The position numbers and the translations under genes are program-made. This document shows, one piece after another, positions 34,658-46,380 of a stretch of 64,000 bases of DNA. Position 1 is the first letter of the stretch, and each line of letters starts with the position of its first letter. This stretch comes from Tanytarsus gracilentus (Eukaryota > Arthropoda > Insecta > Diptera > Chironomidae), in contig JAXRKN010000041.1 of assembly GCA_038502055.1 (NCBI GenBank), positions 2,523,501 through 2,587,500 on the forward strand. The letters are read 5' to 3'. The notes beneath the pieces are model-generated. The model did not search any database, had not been told where the DNA came from, and saw only the letters and a program-made list of their open reading frames with translations.

Positions 34658-36411
34658 TTACATGAAATTTGACTTGTCCGGATTTTGATTGCGTTGCTGT
34701 TGCTGATTCCAGGGCTGATTGTTGGGACCCTAAAAATAAAATCAATTATTGAAGCTTAATTTTAAGTTGTGTTAGAAAACGCGCGTAAAATTACTTGACT
34801 GTCATTATTAATAGGATTTCCTGAACCACCACCAGACTGTTGATTCATCCACGATAAAAAGCTGTTACTCGAATTATTATTAAAACCCTATCAAGAGAGA
34901 GAAAGAAATTAGAGAGGGGGGTCGCGTGAATGAAAAAGAAAGAGACAATGATGACAATCAGACGTGCTATTGACTTTTTTTTTGAAGTACCATAATTTAA
35001 TTTGATAAACATACCTGATCATTGTTTCCCTGATTTTGCATTCCATTGAGAAGACCCCACTGATTTAGAGCGGCGGCAACAATTGCAGGATTCATCGGCA
35101 AATTGAGTGCGTTTAAGCCTACACCTTAATTGTGAACGATTACTCTTTTTTAAATGAGAAAAATAATGACAGTTATTTACCTAGCGGATTATTCATATTA
35201 TTTCCGCCTTGATTTCCTGGATTGGTAGGGTTGATACCAAGCGCTTGTAGATTCGGCATATCTAAGTTATTTCGGTTGCTGTTACTTCCTCCTCCTCCAC
35301 CTCCATTGCCACCATTACTTCCCCATGCATTATTGCTGTTGTTATTTGGCATAAAATTGCCATTTGGATTGCTTCCTAAATTACTTCCGTTATTTCCTGA
35401 AGTTCCGCGTGGACCAAAATCATTGCGATTCGAGTAGTTTGTATTATATCCACCAGAACTGCCTCCTCCTCCACCGCCACTGCTGTAGTTTTGATTACGA
35501 TTCGAGCCCATGCTGGGATTAGGGAAATTCTGATTGCGACTCGAATCTTGTGCTTTTGGTGCTGCATTTGAAACGTGCACGGAGACTCCTTTGATAATAT
35601 GATCTTCGCCACATAGCGACTGGGCAATTTCTGGATCCAAGAATGTGACGAAACTAAATGCACGAAAAGGCTTTGGAATAAAAACATCGGTGACTTCACC
35701 AAACTTGCTGAAATATTCGCGGAGATCCTCTTGTGATAAATCCTCAGTGCATCGCCCGACAAAAACTTTACAAGGGACCTGTTGAACTTGACCTTCCTTC
35801 GAATTGGGCACTTTAACTTCACACCAACGCGAATCAATTTGATGTCTTTGTCCCAAAACTCTCAGTTGTGTCTCATAATTTGAGAATCTGACGAATCCAA
35901 ACCCTTTCGATTGGCCCTTTGCGTCCTTCTTAACTTGAACCATCAACACTTCGCCAAATGTCTCAAAGTAGTCCCGCAAAACCTGCTCGTTTGTCTTCCA
36001 CGCTAAACCGAGTACAATAAGATCCGTGCACTTGTTGGATTGGCACTTGGACACTTTTGATTTTGAAACATTCTCCATTACGTCGTCACTTTTGCGTTTA
36101 TTCTCTGAAATTGATTCTATGTGACAAAGAATTATTTTGTGTCTGCTAAAGAGGAAATAAAAGATTTTACCTTTGGGAAAAACACAAAAATATAAGTGAC
36201 CATCCCATCCCTGTCCAGGAGCATGCAGCTTCGATTCACTCAAACGAATCCCTCGAATAGCTTTCGTTTCTGGATTACGATATTTTAGTCCGGTAGCACC
36301 GGGAAATTGTGCCTGAAGCGTTGAAAGAAGAAGCGTATTGTCTTCCTCGACCGGCAGCTCGATGGGATCATCGTGAAAATCCTCAGCCACTAGAATAAAG
36401 TCCACGGACAT
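34658..36411 (-). CDS. TBPH: TDP-43 homologue (TBPH), with an apparent one-base frameshift in exon 3
   Basis: Minus-strand exons 36171-36411, 35181-36104, 35015-35119, 34795-34887 and 34658-34729. Domains: TDP-43 N-terminal fold (MSVDFILVAEDFHDDPIEL to CVFPK), nuclear signal (ENKRKSDD), RRM1 (CTDLIVLGLAWKT), RRM2 (CKVFVGRCTEDL... PFRAFSFVTF), a Gly/Asn/Ser-rich low-complexity tail, the conserved C-terminal helix (LPMNPAIVAAALNQWGLL) and FLSWMNQQSGG. It binds UG-rich RNA and regulates splicing and its own level. The start follows a TTTTTTAG|GC acceptor, so a 5'-UTR intron is likely. Without the extra base in exon 3 the exons encode 477 residues in frame; as written, exon 3 shifts and stops at a TGA just before its donor. 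Confidence 0.93.
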
Positions 36412-37389
36412 GCCTAAAAAAGAAGACACACACTTACATATAAATCATTGAACACACGAAGAATATCAAAAACAGTCATTCAGTCTCAAAATTCAACCAT
36501 TTTTCCCTCTTGAACATTCCTATTATCAAGTTCATGAATGTAAATAAGTCTTCCCTCTCACTCACACACACTATCTCTCTCTCTCTGTCAACTCTACTAA
36601 TACCATCATAGAGAAAAAATATCACGCATTTTAAATAGAATCACAAATTTATTATATTATCACGCAAAGAGCCTCAACTTAAGCTACTTCAATGCCATAA
36701 TTTCATTCACCTTACTTAATCGCACACTCTCAACCTAGAAAAACACCCGCAATCACTTGCTTTTTTGCAGAGTTTTTCACACGATCAATTCAAGCACTTT
36801 TCCACTCGATTTTCTCAGATTTAACACTCGTAGATGATAATTTGAGCTATTACAATTTCATTGACGACGTTTTAGCTACTTTATGACAAACTATTTGTTG
36901 ATTTTAGATAAATTTTCACTTGCTTCTTATTTTTGCGGCGGCGAATAATCTAATGTCTTCACCTTAAATCAGAGTGAGGTGCTTTTTTTTATCTTTATGC
37001 TTAAAAAGCTTTGAAAGTTTTATTTAACTTAAAAGAGAAAGCTTAAATTCGTGGTTAGTTTTGAGCAAATTTTAATTTAATTTTTGTTCGATGAAACCTT
37101 TAAGTTTTTAATTTAAAAACATAAAAAGTGATTAGTTTATTTTCAGAGCAAGACATTTATTTAAGTTGCTTTCCCCTCGCCTCTTTACTCGCGTTATTCA
37201 ACAGGGGAATTAATTGCAAATAAATTCGAAGAAAAGAAGAGACTAATATTTTTTAAAAAATTATAAAAAATCATCAAATCGAATTCGTAATATGTGGAAA
37301 ACATAAATCTATGTTGCACATTATAAGTTAAAACATTTTGCATTTCGATCGCGTACGATTTTGGGTGATTTTGCGAAACTAAATTTAAT
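36412..37389. promoter_or_regulatory. Divergent 5' region of TBPH and NFAT
   Basis: Just under 1 kb between the two start codons. It contains the TBPH 5'-UTR intron acceptor (about 36413) and a possible donor (GTAAGG on the minus strand at about 36714), plus A+T-rich promoter DNA. CT-rich simple sequence occurs at about 36555-36590. Nothing else was recognised. Confidence 0.45.
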
Positions 37390-40300
37390 ATGCTGTTAAA
37401 GACGTCGAACAGCGATAAAGCCTATCATTCGAGTAATGGCAAGGGAAAGGCTCGTTCTCGTAAGTAGATTCAAGCTCGGAGACAACATAGTTTGTCGCTA
37501 ATTTACGAAGCATATTGTACAATTAAGAAAAATTTTCGCTTCTTTTTGTTTGTCTATGGCAGTACATAATGTGTATATAAAAGCTTGCTCGCGATAGAAG
37601 AGAAGAAGAATATGAATTAGTAAGCGCAAGTATTTATTATATAAGCCCTATAATAGAGCTGTGTATAGACAAACAAACCAAATAATTGTACTGATATACG
37701 CACGAATTTGTTTTTTCTTCTTTTTCTGGATGTTCTTCGTACTCTCTGTGTGTATGCCTTAAAAACCGGAAAAATATCTTTTTGTCGCTTCTTTATCACA
37801 AATAATAATTAAACGAATAAACAAATCGTTTTTTTTCTCTCAATTTGCACAGTTAATTCAAGAATTCATCGCAAGACGCTAAGGATCGCTACAAAGCCGT
37901 CGTCGTCGACTGGAAAGGGCAAGCGAGTTTCGCCGGCAGCTGGCAAGAGAATTTCTTTGGGAAAAAATCAAAAAGTAGGCATAAATTAAATTTGAATGAA
38001 AAATTTACGTTAAATTTTATTTTATTTTAAATCTAGAATATTTATGCTTCCAATAATAATAATAATAATAATAATAATTATCCGCCAACAACATCTTCAT
38101 CGCTGTGTGACAACTCAAACGACAGTGGCTTAGGCTTCGATCACCACGAATCTCATCATTATAGTACTATGCAACAACAACATCATCAAGTATTGGCGTT
38201 AAATAACAATAACTACAGCTATCATCCAACATTACATCCCTCTATCAGGTGAGTAAATAGCCCTTAATATTAGCGTGCATGACTATGTGCTTTTCTTGTA
38301 AAAGACACTCGTATTACATTTTACATTGATAGTAACATAAGATAATTTTCTCCTTTTTGCCGATCATGTTTGTTGTTCTACTAATTTTTTAACAATATTG
38401 TGAACCCGAAAAAATCAATGTACGACTTGGATTAAACAGGTATGGCAGCAACAACAACAACAACGAAACTTTGCAGGCAAACATATCTTCGTCTTCTTCT
38501 CAAAAGCTCGCATACTTGAGTGCAGGCAAGAAGATTAAGCATGCCATTAGTAAGCCGTTTGCTTCGAAAGTTTCGCCGCCATCGAACTTGACCTTGAAAA
38601 CCGAAACCGAGGATACATGTGGTGATGACTTTTTTTCAACACACGTCCAACAAAAAATGAATAATGAGAGTCAAATAAAGTTAGTAATTTTTTGAGTTTT
38701 CAATTTTACTGATTTTTAAAAAATGAATTGAGCTTTCATTAACAATTTTAATTTATTATTATTTTTTTAAAAAAAGTCATTAAAAATTAAATTTATTTTC
38801 AGCACAATTAAATCTCCGCAAACAAGCGATTCAGAGAGGCATTCAATCGCATCAACTTCATCATCTTCGGTAACGAGTTTATCAGAACGATCGTCTCCAG
38901 CAACTCCTACAGAAGATATAAATAGTGCGGACGAGGAAAAGTCTTCATTGCAAGAGCAAAATCTTGTGAGTCTTTCTCGAAAAGGAATTGCACAATTGCA
39001 AATTATTACACAGCCCGAACAACAACATCGGGCTCGCTATCAGACCGAAGGAAGCAGAGGAGCTGTTAAAGATAAGAGTGGAAATGGCTTTCCTGTTGTC
39101 AAATTGAGTGGCTTTAGTAAGTCAACAACGCTCCAGGTTTTCATAGGAAATGATTTTGGTCGCGTATCTCCACACATTTTCTATCAAGCTTGCAAGGTGT
39201 CGGGAAAGAACTCTACCCCTTGCAATGAGACTAAAATTGATGGTACAATGGTCATCGAGATTGAGATGAAACCGGAAAATGATATGACTGTTATATGTGA
39301 TTGTGTTGGAATTTTAAAGGAACGTAATGTAGATGTTGAACATCGATTGGGAAAGAATCATACGCTCGCGGCTTCAGTGACGCGAAATAAGAAAAAATCG
39401 ACAAAGTGTCGCATGATTTTCCGTGCTAAAATTGATAATGAGGAAATATTACAAGTGTGCAGTAATACGATTACGTGCACGCAGCCACCTGGAGTGCCTG
39501 AAATTTGTAAAAAATCTTTAGACTCGTGCTCGGTGATGGGCGGTCAAGAGCTCTTTATAATTGGCAAGAACTTTTTGAAGGACACTAAAGTAACATTTGT
39601 GAGGTACGATGAGAGCTGCAATCGACAACAGCCGAAAAAGATTTGGGAAGAGTCCGTTTTGCCCGATAAAGAGTATTTGCAGCAAACTCATCTAATTTGT
39701 GTGGTGCCACCATATCCAAACGCCGAGGAGATCACGGAAGCGATGTACATTCAAATTTATGTCACTTCAAGTAACAAGAAGAGTGAAGCTCACAATTTCA
39801 CTTACGTGCCATTGAAAAAATACCGATCGCTTCCTCATCAATCGCCTTTAATTGACGCCGTTACAAATAATGTTGCATTTTCCTCAAATTCAAACGACAC
39901 GTCGTCAGCAAATCAGCTATTATCGACACTCGCATGGAATGACTCGCAAAGTGCTGAGAATAACATAATAATGCCACCACCGCCGCCTGCACAACTCGTC
40001 CGCAAGCCATCGTTTTCCAAAACTATTTCAGAAGTGTGCAACACGAATGAATCGACAGTGAAATGTGAATTTATTGATCAAACACTCAATAATAACACGG
40101 CAAATAACGTTGCTGGCGAAGTTGTCTCAACACAATCTACCTCACCTTCTTCATCATCATCGTTATCCGATAGCTTGCAGCCTTCAAAAGAAATTATTTT
40201 TAGCGATAGTGCAATGATCGATGTCACAAACTCATATTCGACTCTGGTCAGTCAAGTTCAAGTACAAAACTTATTAAATGAGACGGTTACGCTTCATCAT

Positions 40301-41102
40301 GTTAAAAACGAACAGAACGATTTGCAACAACAAGCTAATCTAATGCCTCCGCCATCGTCAACAACTACCGTAGTGCCTCAGACAACACAAGACGCCTTGA
40401 GTTGTCAGCAACAGGTGGTGGAGAATTTCATAAATATGATTTGTGCCCAAGTTGAAGTGCCATCGGCTATAGCGACCAACGAAATTAATCATCATATGAG
40501 TGCCGAATTGATGATCAATCAAAGTATTCCCATGTCGCTTGGAGCACCTCTCGAGTCATCGGTGGTTATTCCAACGACTAGCGACACTTCTAATGCATCT
40601 CTAATGTCAAATGCTGTGAGTGAATCTGTCGCTGAGACACAGGCAGTTGTCCAAAATATTATCGCTAATGTTGCCGCTGAAATTCTACAACAAGAGAATC
40701 CGACTGAAACCCAATCGACTATAAGTAATTTTATCTCGAGCACATTAGAGCAACAGACTCAACAGATATCATCCAGCCAACAGCAGCAGCTTCAAGAAAT
40801 TATTGCTCAGGAGGTCGTTCAAGAGCTTTTGACACCGGTCATGATAAAAAAGGAGGATAATACTGGGTACTTTTTAAATTTTAACTGAACTATAATGATA
40901 AATTAGAAAATCAAAAAATTATTTCAGGCAAGGCCAAGCAGCACAAGAGGAGAGCATCATCATAATGAACGCTGCTGCACCTCAAGCCAGCAACATTTCA
41001 ACGGCACCTCAACAACCGTTTTCACCCACGCCCGATTTTAATTTGACGACCATGTCCGAGAACGATTTAATTAATTTTATCAATCCCACGGTCTTTATGT
41101 AA
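37390..41102 (+). CDS. NFAT: NFAT5/TonEBP-type Rel-homology transcription factor
   Basis: Exons 37390-37459, 37853-37974, 38037-38248, 38440-38679, 38803-40866 and 40928-41102 give 960 residues. The Rel-homology DNA-binding domain starts near residue 275 and has the NFAT5-type DNA-contact loop RARYQTEGSRGAVKD, then VKLSGFSKSTTLQVFIGND, FYQACKVSG and a conserved linker. The second Ig-like domain has PEICKKSLDSCSVMGGQELFIIGKNF. No calcineurin-docking PxIxIT motif was noticed, as expected for NFAT5, which acts in osmotic stress rather than Ca2+-calcineurin signalling. The tail is long, Gln/Ser/Asn-rich and likely activating, ending SENDLINFINPTVFM. An (AAT)9 run at 38052-38078 codes nine asparagines. 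AATAAA signals lie at 41376-41381 and 41388-41393. Confidence 0.95.
38052..38078 (+). repeat. (AAT)9 coding microsatellite (poly-Asn) in NFAT
   Basis: Nine perfect AAT codons within the third NFAT exon, encoding a pure asparagine run. Pure codon usage shows the tract is recently expanded or length-variable rather than an old conserved Asn stretch, which would mix AAT and AAC. Confidence 0.95.
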
Positions 41103-41517
41103 ATTTTAATTCTTACTCATATATAATTATTCATTATTTAGTTGATGTGAGATGAAGAACGAAAAACAACATATAGAAATTGTTTTGTTTTTTTTTATTA
41201 TTGGACGATATATGTGCGATGTGATGAGCAAACTTTTATATGAACGACGCATTACTGTTTTATTGGACCATTGCTTAGTAATTAAAAAGAATATATATAT
41301 ATATAAAATTATACATGTCATATTTTATGAGAAATGTTGGAGAAATGTTATGTCACACAGAAAAAAGTTATGATAAATAAATGTTTTAATAAAATAACGG
41401 TTGCGAATTTTTTGAATTCGAAAGAGAAAAAATGTTTCAGTTAACTGCAGTTGAGTTTTTGAATTTTATCAAGCGAATGGTCCAATACGAATGGTCCAAT
41501 TTATTAAAATGTAATTA

Positions 41518-43656
41518 TTACAATCTCAGTTTACCATCGTTTTCCGTAAAAAAGAACATATCGGCCATTGTTTGTTCGCAAATAAATTCCTCAACACGTT
41601 GATGCATCTGAATCAAAAAGAAAATGTTTAAACTTCAATCGTTTAAGTTGTATATAAATAAATTTTAACTTACCGGATTGCATTTATATTCGTTCAAAAT
41701 TTCTGGATACTTAAATTTGTCAGCGCCAAAATTCAAGCTGACTGTAGCGCTCTTATGAATTGAAATTGAAGGATAATATGCACCACTATAAATGTTCTCG
41801 AAAGCAACTCCCTGACACACGCCGTTTTTGAAGAAGACAATTCTACTCTCGGGATGAATTTTAAGATTTTTCAATGTGTCACTGACTTTATCTTTGTCTT
41901 CGTAGTAAAGATGGCTCTTGAATTTGACGAGTGGACGATCTTTGTAGGTGTTTGGCATGTAACGACCGCCATCCTGCTCTGGTAGCATAATTAAGAAGCC
42001 AAGAGTGTCTCCTTCGGCATATCCGTTGCTAAAATGTTTTCCATGCGACTCGTGAAATTTAGTTCCTTTCCTCGAGCGCCATGAATAACCAAATTTATCG
42101 TAGCCGAGAGGTGATTGCAAATTTGCATACTCCTGACCCCATCCAATTCGAACGGCTGATCCTTCTGGCATATCCTCGATGGTCGCCTCGAAGTACCACG
42201 CTCCACGAACTACAACTAAACAGAGTTTGAAAAATTTAATAATTATTATAGTATTAAACATTTAAAGTCTACTTACAGTGTGTGCAACGAGCCATGCAAT
42301 AACCTTTCTCTCCCGTGACACTTAAACGATCTTCCGATACTTTTATTTGCGGCGCTCGATCGTGAAGTGCAACTAAAACTGCATTTGGTGTCAGCACTCG
42401 ATACAGCCAACCGGGAATAGGTTTTCCAGCCCAATCTGGTGATTCATCGTACTCTTGACGAAAGGGTGCATGAGGATCGGGCTCGGCGAGAACATAACGG
42501 TATCCATCTTTGTTGAAAGGATGCTCCATTGGATAGCCATGCGCTGGAAGCTTGATGATCGCTCCGAGGTCTGATGCTGGTCTGCCTTTCTTTCCCGTTG
42601 GACCTCCCGAGCTCACCTCAGTCAATTTTCTCTTCGGCTGACGACCAGCTTTTCCTTGATTGCCTAATTTAAAAATAAATTTAAAACATTTCACTTTAAA
42701 AAATTGCACACTAATTAAATAATTACTTTCACCACTGTCCATTATGCATAAAAATTTTAAGTATCACAAAATATTCCTTTTTCATTCGATAATTTTAAAT
42801 TATCTTGCTATTCTACGACTTTCATTAGGTACACTTTTGTGTTAAGAACACTTTTTAAGGCTTGAAAATGTGAAAATCATCCGAAAATTTGAAATTAAAG
42901 TGAACTTAATGAATTTTTTTAGGTATTAATCAGAAAGAAGAAAACAAATGTTGCATAGATACGTATATATACATGGTTATGTGGATGTATTTAAGCGTAG
43001 TAGTAGTGTAAGCCCATCAAATGCATATATTTTTATGCTCAACTCACCTTCCTCCTTTTGACCTGCAGCTTTCTCATACTGAGGCTTTATACACGTCAAA
43101 TCTACATCCGATAGCCCATAATTAAATTCACCCGTGAGATTATCTTGAGCGAGAAAGAGATTTTGATGTGTCTGAAGTGTTTTCAAAATTGTAGAATGCC
43201 AAGCGCTCGTCTGTTTTCGAGCAAGGGTTGTGATCGATTCCCAATACATGTCCATGAACTGAATAATCTCTTTTACACTGAAGAAGTATCTCGGTGAGCC
43301 CTCTTTCTCGGTTTTGCGCTGTAAATTTGCAATTGTTGTAATAATCATTTGGGGAATTGTTGCCGATATACGACGATAGGTTTCGAGACCGCTTGTTGAA
43401 CAAAATTTGCACGTAAAGATGTAATTCATGGAGAACGATAGTAACTTTCCCATTTGATAGCCAATGCAGCTCTCGTGAAAAAATCGCTGACAGTGAGAAC
43501 ATGCTACTTCAACAATATTGAGATTTCTTTCTTTGCCGCTAAAAAATAACTTTCTTATTTTATTTGTTTACATTAAAAATAATTTTTTTCTTACCAATAA
43601 CAAACCGGCTTGTTTTCATTACTCTGCATGTTTTCTTGATTTCCATCCATGCTCAT
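41518..43656 (-). CDS. ash2: Ash2 (ASH2L), COMPASS/MLL histone H3K4 methyltransferase subunit
   Basis: Minus-strand exons 43595-43656, 43048-43538, 42277-42663, 41674-42215 and 41518-41607 give about 523 residues (two fewer if the alternative acceptor six bases downstream is used for the fourth exon). The N-terminus has the atypical PHD-like cysteine cluster (CYCGKERNLNIVEVACSHCQ, then CIGYQ, CKFC) and the winged-helix DNA-binding region, then a Lys-rich linker (PKRKLTE). The SPRY domain is strongly conserved (AWYFEATIEDMPEG, GYDKFGYSWRSRKGTKFH, FFKNGVCQGVAF). The last exon supplies the C-terminal helix that contacts DPY30 in this family (MHQRVEEFICEQTMADMFFF). Ash2 with WDR5, RbBP5 and DPY30 stimulates H3K4 methylation. 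Confidence 0.96.
42727..42742 (-). CDS. Possible alternative first exon of ash2 (isoform without PHD/winged helix)
   Basis: An ATG at 42742 opens five codons (MDSGE) plus one base and ends at a GTAATT donor. That phase matches the exon starting at 42663, the same junction the long form uses. The result would be a product beginning MDSGESNQGKAGRQPKRK and consisting of the linker and SPRY domain. There is a 300-base stretch upstream, inside the long intron, available for a promoter. The exon is very small, so confidence is modest. Confidence 0.4.
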
Positions 43657-44000
43657 GCGACAAAACAAATGCTGCCAATCACACTTTAAGTCATTAAACG
43701 ACTCAAAATCTAATTTATATATTTAAATTTTGAATTCTTAAAAATTTTGAGCTCTCTTTTGTTTACGGGCGCAAGTCCAATGAAAAAAATAAAGTAAAAC
43801 TATTGACCATGGATTCAATTTTCCTACGCCTTGCAAATAAAATTTTTGTGGGAGTTTTTGTGCAGACTTTATTTTGATTTTGATTTCTCGCCTTCATTAC
43901 GAGAATTTCAACATTAAAGCACTAAATTTAGTTACTTAAGCACATTAAACGCACAGTCAGCAAGAGGTCAGCACTAAATTGAATCGGGAAGTAAGAAAAA
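43657..44000. promoter_or_regulatory. Bidirectional promoter of ash2 and parvin
   Basis: 344 bases separate the divergent start codons of ash2 (43656) and parvin (44001), so both promoters and 5' UTRs must lie here. No specific motif was identified with confidence. Confidence 0.6.
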
Positions 44001-45237
44001 ATGGCAACTTTACCTCGTACGCCCAATGACAAGGAGGATACGACGTTTTGGGAAAAATTAGGGACATTGGGAAGAAAAAAGAAAATTAAAGAAGGTACGG
44101 AATGAAAGTTATCAATGATTCACTCGAATTTAATTACTTCCATAAATGGTCATTAAATGCAAAATCCAAGGTCACTCTTATGAAAACTAAATTTTCTTTT
44201 TAGTTCAAGAAGTTCAGGAAGAGGGAAAGTATGCAATTGATTCGCCAGGAAAGCCAAACGCACCTGAAATTCCTCCAGAAGATTACAACTTGGAAGACAA
44301 CGAGCAGCGCTCAATCATTCAGCCAGCATGTCTCAATAAGCCCGACGTAAGAGATTTATTGCAAATTATAGTCGAGTGGATTAATGATGAGCTAGTTGAT
44401 GAGAGAATAATCGTTGCAAACATTGAAGATCTCTATGATGGCCAAGTTTTACATAAGCTATGGGAGAAATTGACGGGTAATAAGCTCAATGTACTTGAAG
44501 TTACTCAATCGGAAGAGGGTCAAAAGCAGAAGTTATCTGTTGTACTTAATGCTGTCAATCATGTAGGTATTAATTTATTTTTAAGATGCAAAGCTAATGA
44601 CAATTTTGAATTTTAGACCCTTGGATTTCATCATACAACTCCCAAGTGGACTGTCGAGAGCATTCACTCAAAGAATGTTGTGGCCATTCTTCATCTTTTG
44701 GTTGCACTTGTGCGTCACTTCCGTGCGCCAATTCGTTTGCCCGAAAATGTCTCCGTGACTGTAGTTGTCGTGAAAAAAATCAACGGAAAGTTGACAGCTG
44801 AGAAGTTTGAAGAGCAGCTAACAGCTCACTATGATGACGTCGGAATGCGATGCGAACGAGACGCTTTCGATACTCTCTTCGATCATGCTCCGGAAAAATT
44901 GCAAGTGGTTAAAAAGTCACTCGTGACGTTCGTGAATAAACATTTGAACAAATTGAATTTTGAAGTCGTCGACTTGGGAGCAGATTTTCGCGATGGCGTT
45001 TATCTTTGCTTATTAATGGGACTACTCGGAGGATTCTTTGTGCCATTACACGAATTTCATCTCACGCCAAAAGACATTGATCAAATGATTCATAATGTCG
45101 CATTTTCATTCAACTTGATGCAGGATGTCGGCTTGGCAAAACCCAAAGCTCGTCCCGAAGATATCGTTAACCGCGATCTTAAATCAACCCTTCGCTGTCT
45201 CTATAATCTCTTTACAAAATACAGAAATATTGCCTAA
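44001..45237 (+). CDS. parvin: Parvin, focal-adhesion actin-binding protein
   Basis: Exons 44001-44094, 44204-44562 and 44617-45237 give 357 residues, close to the roughly 365 of other parvins. A short basic N-terminus (FWEKLGTLGRKKKIKE) is followed by two calponin-homology domains: CH1 (about residues 80-190; LLQIIVEWINDELVDERI, LHKLWEKLTG) and CH2 (about 240-357; SLVTFVNKHLNKLNFEVVDLGADFRDGVYLCLLMGLL). The C-terminus is the typical CLYNLFTKYRNIA. Parvin binds integrin-linked kinase through CH2 together with PINCH and links integrins to actin. AATAAA at 45547-45552. A clean, short-intron gene with nothing unusual. Confidence 0.97.
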
Positions 45238-46380
45238 ATTCTTAAATTGTGTTGGCAGCTCTACCCACACTCACATACTTATGTAACTAACTTTTGGATG
45301 TTACGATGGTCCTTAGTATTAACATTTTAACGAAAATGACTTCCTAATCTACTATAAAAGAGAAATATTATATATGTATTTTTTCTTGACGTGCCTTAAA
45401 CCTCAAATATATATTCTTTGTGTGCTAAAATGATTCGCGATTTTTGACCGAATTAAAAAAATAACTTTTTTGTAGCATTTTTAAGTCAAGATATTGTGTC
45501 AAACTAATTTATTAAAAAAATGGAATGTAAGCAGCATATTTTAAATAATAAAGTTTTTAATACATAAAAACTTGTGAAAACAGAAATTTTTAAAATCTCT
45601 CTCTGGCTCGTACAGAAACGCGCATGCTTGAGAGCTTTCGCACTTTCTCAAATTTCATAATGAATGATATGAAAAAGCTCTCTGGAAAATTGACTCAGAG
45701 TAAAATCTACTCTTCATTCGTGTAGAGTGGAAGCAAAATCAGTTCAATTTAGATTTTTCTGGCGAAAAAAATAATTTTTTCATTCAACCATCGCAGATAA
45801 AAAGCTCTCTTAACTTGTCCTAAAGTGTCAATTCTATTAATCAACTACCCAACGATGATCGATTAGATTTCTCGAAATTAAGTCATTTTTCCTCACGGGA
45901 GCAGAAGAAGAAAAATAATAAAAAAGTGAGTAGGATTTTTTTTATAGTCCCTTTTCCCCTCATCTCTATTGCAACTTTTCCTCTCTGTCGCGCTTATCTT
46001 GCCTTAATTAATCTTTGGAGTGGGTGATGAAGTCGTATACGAGACTGAATAGGTCTAAATTATTTTATCCACGCTGCTTGCTCGAAAAAATAATGAAAAT
46101 AAAAAATTATCGATTATTTTTCGATTTCATCTTTCTTCCTTTTTTTTCATGCTATGAGTTACTATAAACTCTATGTGTCATCGTGATTGCGAAAGCTTTT
46201 TCTCACTTTTCTTCTTCCGTTTCTCATTTCCACTTCAATGAATTTTTATTTTGAATGCTCTTTGAAAAGGTTAAATTTATATATCGAGGAAATTCGCACG
46301 CATTTTGCCTCCCTCTAAAAATATCTTTCTTTCTTCTCATTTTCAGACAGCCGTAAAATAATATAAGATCCGCAATCATC
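45238..46380 (+). promoter_or_regulatory. NCKX promoter and 5'-UTR intron
   Basis: After the parvin 3' end, an initiator-like TCAGTT lies at about 45739. A GTGAGT donor at 45926 and a TTTTCAG acceptor ending at 46346 define a probable 421-base intron in the 5' UTR, leaving 34 bases before the ATG. No coding region is present. Confidence 0.45.
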
